DNA of 64,000 nt from Ephydatia muelleri (lineage: Eukaryota > Porifera > Demospongiae > Spongillida > Spongillidae), in assembly GCA_013339895.1 (NCBI GenBank), contig JABACO010000021.1, positions 6,573,664-6,637,663 of the forward strand, read 5' to 3'. Below are positions 62,293 through 64,000 of the stretch, one piece after another. The notes under the pieces are model-generated. The model was not told where the DNA came from. It ran no database searches and saw nothing but the letters and a program-made list of their open reading frames with translations. Each line of letters starts with the position of its first letter. The first letter of the stretch is position 1. A program made the translations under genes and the position numbers.

Positions 62293-64000
62293 TGTTTGTG
62301 TATGTGTGTGTGTGTGTATGTGTGTGTGTGTGGTGTGTTGGTGTGTGTGTGTGTGTGTGTAGATGAGTGTGTGTATGTGCGTAGGCGTGTGTGTGTGTGT
62401 GGAATGTGTAGTGTGTTACTTTGTTCATCTTCTTATGCAGGGCTAGAGTAGGATCTCCAGATAAAGTTGTCCCACAAACCCTCCGTCGTTCGCAGCGATT
62501 GCAGTTGAAGGGAACAGGCTCACCATTGTGCCCGCAAAAAACAGAGCAATTGGCAGAGCCCTCGCCACAGTGTGACACCAGCGCAATAGCTGAGTCTCTA
62601 AACACTGTTAGGAGGTCTTCTAGGCTTCGCGAGACTACTGAGATTGCCATAGCCAGCTGTGGTACAAAGGAGAAACCTGAACCTCTCACAATCCCTTCAG
62701 AGGGGAATAGAAGCAATCACACAATTAATAGCCCCAATCGTGTGAAAGTGAGTCTCAAGCTACCTTCAAGGAAGAGTTTACCATCTCAGATCAGTGCCTC
62801 GACCAGCGAGCTGTCTGACTCATCAGAAGAGGAAATCAAGGATAGTGTATCCAGGGTGTTTCAGAAGCGGCAAAAGGCACTGCACAGCACATCAGGTCGA
62901 GACAAAAGCACAAGGAAAGCAAGCGAAGAACCAGTCGACCCACAACAGGAAACCAAGCCCAAAGGAAAGAGGAGGAGGACTGTTGGGAACGACACAGGCT
63001 CTGCTTCCAAAGGGAAAGTAGTAAAGGCTGTCGTGGACACCACCCACCACCCACCACTGGACAAGGAAAGGTTGGAAAGAAGTTTGAGAAACAGTACTGC
63101 AAAGAAAGGGAAGGGCAGGACGAAAGGTGCAAGTGTCAATAGCAGGTGAGTTTGTGTAGCCTGTTCATGGGTGCAGGTGCAACAGAAGGGTAGACCAAGT
63201 ATTGTTACTGCATAATGGAAGCCCACATGTGACCGACTCCTTCATAACAGGGCCTCTGAGATTGTGAACGACATATCAGTTCCCTTCATTGACGATTTCA
63301 TACAGATTGGCATGGCATCTCAGAGGCAAGTTCCAAAAAGTTTGCAGTTTTGTGAAACAGTAGTTGATGTTCTCTTCATTCTACCTCACTGATGTGGTGT
63401 GTGACTTCAGTAACAAAGATAACTCAGGTGTGTAGAACTTCGTTCATCACATAGTACTCTGCCTGGTTGTCTTTTTGTTGCCTTCATTTATTGCATGGCT
63501 ATCCTCCCTCACCCTTTTACTCATCTCAGGTAATGAGCCACAGCCACAGGGAAATGGAAGCGAGGACCAGGGTCCCTCGTACTCTGGTGGAGCCAGTGTT
63601 GGGGGTCCTGGAGGTGATGGCAGGGCTGCAGATCCATTTGCGATGATGTCCGAAGAAACACGAAGGCTGCAGTGTAAGTGCATGCCCTTTGGTTTATGGA
63701 GAGGTCAGAGAGAGGGGTGAGGGCAGCGATTTAATGTTTTCTGCTTCAAACCTGAAGCTTTACTTGAGGCACGAGGCCTCCCACCTCATCTTCTGGGAGC
63801 ACTAGGGTCCAAGATGCATTGGATACTTCATAAGTCGGCCAGCTCTTCCAACAGTTAGGAGACTCATCAATCTAGTATTTTTAGTTCATGTATGACTTTT
63901 TCATTTCTTAATGAATCAAAGGCTCCAAAGCGGTACAGCTATTAGCTGGTATTGAACAGATGCAGGATGAGAGTCTTCAGCTGCAATCCTGCATTGAACT
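61847..64000 (+). CDS. TRIP12: TRIP12 5' exons, second copy, runs off the window
   Basis: Exons 61847-61896, about 62112-62170, 62441-63145, 63253-63325, about 63410-63427, 63530-63673 and about 63765-63855, then the start of the armadillo region near 63920-64000. Here the third exon is one open frame, joining SNHTINSPNRVKVSLKLPSR, and the second exon has five A at 62166-62170, which keeps phase; both are broken in the left arm. The start ATG at 61847 is chosen over the ATG at 61840 because the latter's frame stops at the exon end. The 3' part lies outside the window. Confidence 0.9.

Larger units (their letters stand above)
60011..64000. repeat. Right arm of the 4-kb inverted duplication
   Basis: This arm starts with 44 C at the gap edge and continues past the window end (64000 pairs with 52501), so its full length is unknown. 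Its TRIP12 and FBXO36 exons are in frame where the left arm is broken. It is either an inverted paralogous copy or, more simply, the other allele placed in reverse by the scaffolder. Confidence 0.95.

Overview
This is a window of animal nuclear DNA. Genes are split into many short exons by short introns with GT-AG borders, and all recognisable products are eukaryotic: PEX1, an Arf-family GTPase, a Discs-large MAGUK, ER alpha-mannosidase I, TRIP12 and FBXO36. A full Dlg-type MAGUK (L27-PDZ-PDZ-PDZ-SH3-GK) points to Metazoa. Compact genes, heavy CA/GT microsatellites, palindromic non-autonomous elements and the retroelement remnants would suit a sponge or another early-branching animal, but that placement is an inference and not proven here.

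Layout: 1355-3778 (+) secreted beta-lactamase-like serine hydrolase; 4658-16400 (-) PEX1, with a tRNA-Val(CAC) in one tiny intron and a 24-bp minisatellite in another; 16476-17656 nested foldback element; 17957-19135 (+) decayed retroelement; 20444-21348 (-) divergent Arf GTPase in five exons; 21349-24825 no gene seen; 24826-34473 (-) dlg1; about 35751-39270 (+) MAN1B1; 39541-40030 a second copy of the retroelement; 40441-54661 (-) TRIP12, carrying a 931-bp foldback element in an intron; 54815-55446 (+) FBXO36, head to head with TRIP12 across 153 bp; 56012-about 57490 (-) 3' end of an unrecognised gene; 59011-60010 a 1000-N gap; 60011-64000 an inverted near-identical copy of 52501-about 56500 that repeats the end of the unknown gene, FBXO36 and the 5' end of TRIP12.

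The genes are mostly unrelated housekeeping genes and not a pathway. PEX1 serves peroxisomal protein import, MAN1B1 acts in ER glycoprotein quality control, TRIP12 and FBXO36 are ubiquitin-ligase components that probably share one promoter, and Dlg is a cell-junction scaffold. The most interesting points are the Arf-like GTPase in which the catalytic glutamine position reads lysine, the ancient TRIP12/FBXO36 pairing, a tRNA gene filling half of a 137-nt intron, an 8-residue insertion that splits the PEX1 D1 P-loop, and repeats that appear to have grown from splice-donor sequences. Several genes carry single-base frame breaks. Comparison of the two copies beside the gap shows that many are indels in one copy only, so much of the apparent gene damage may be sequence error.
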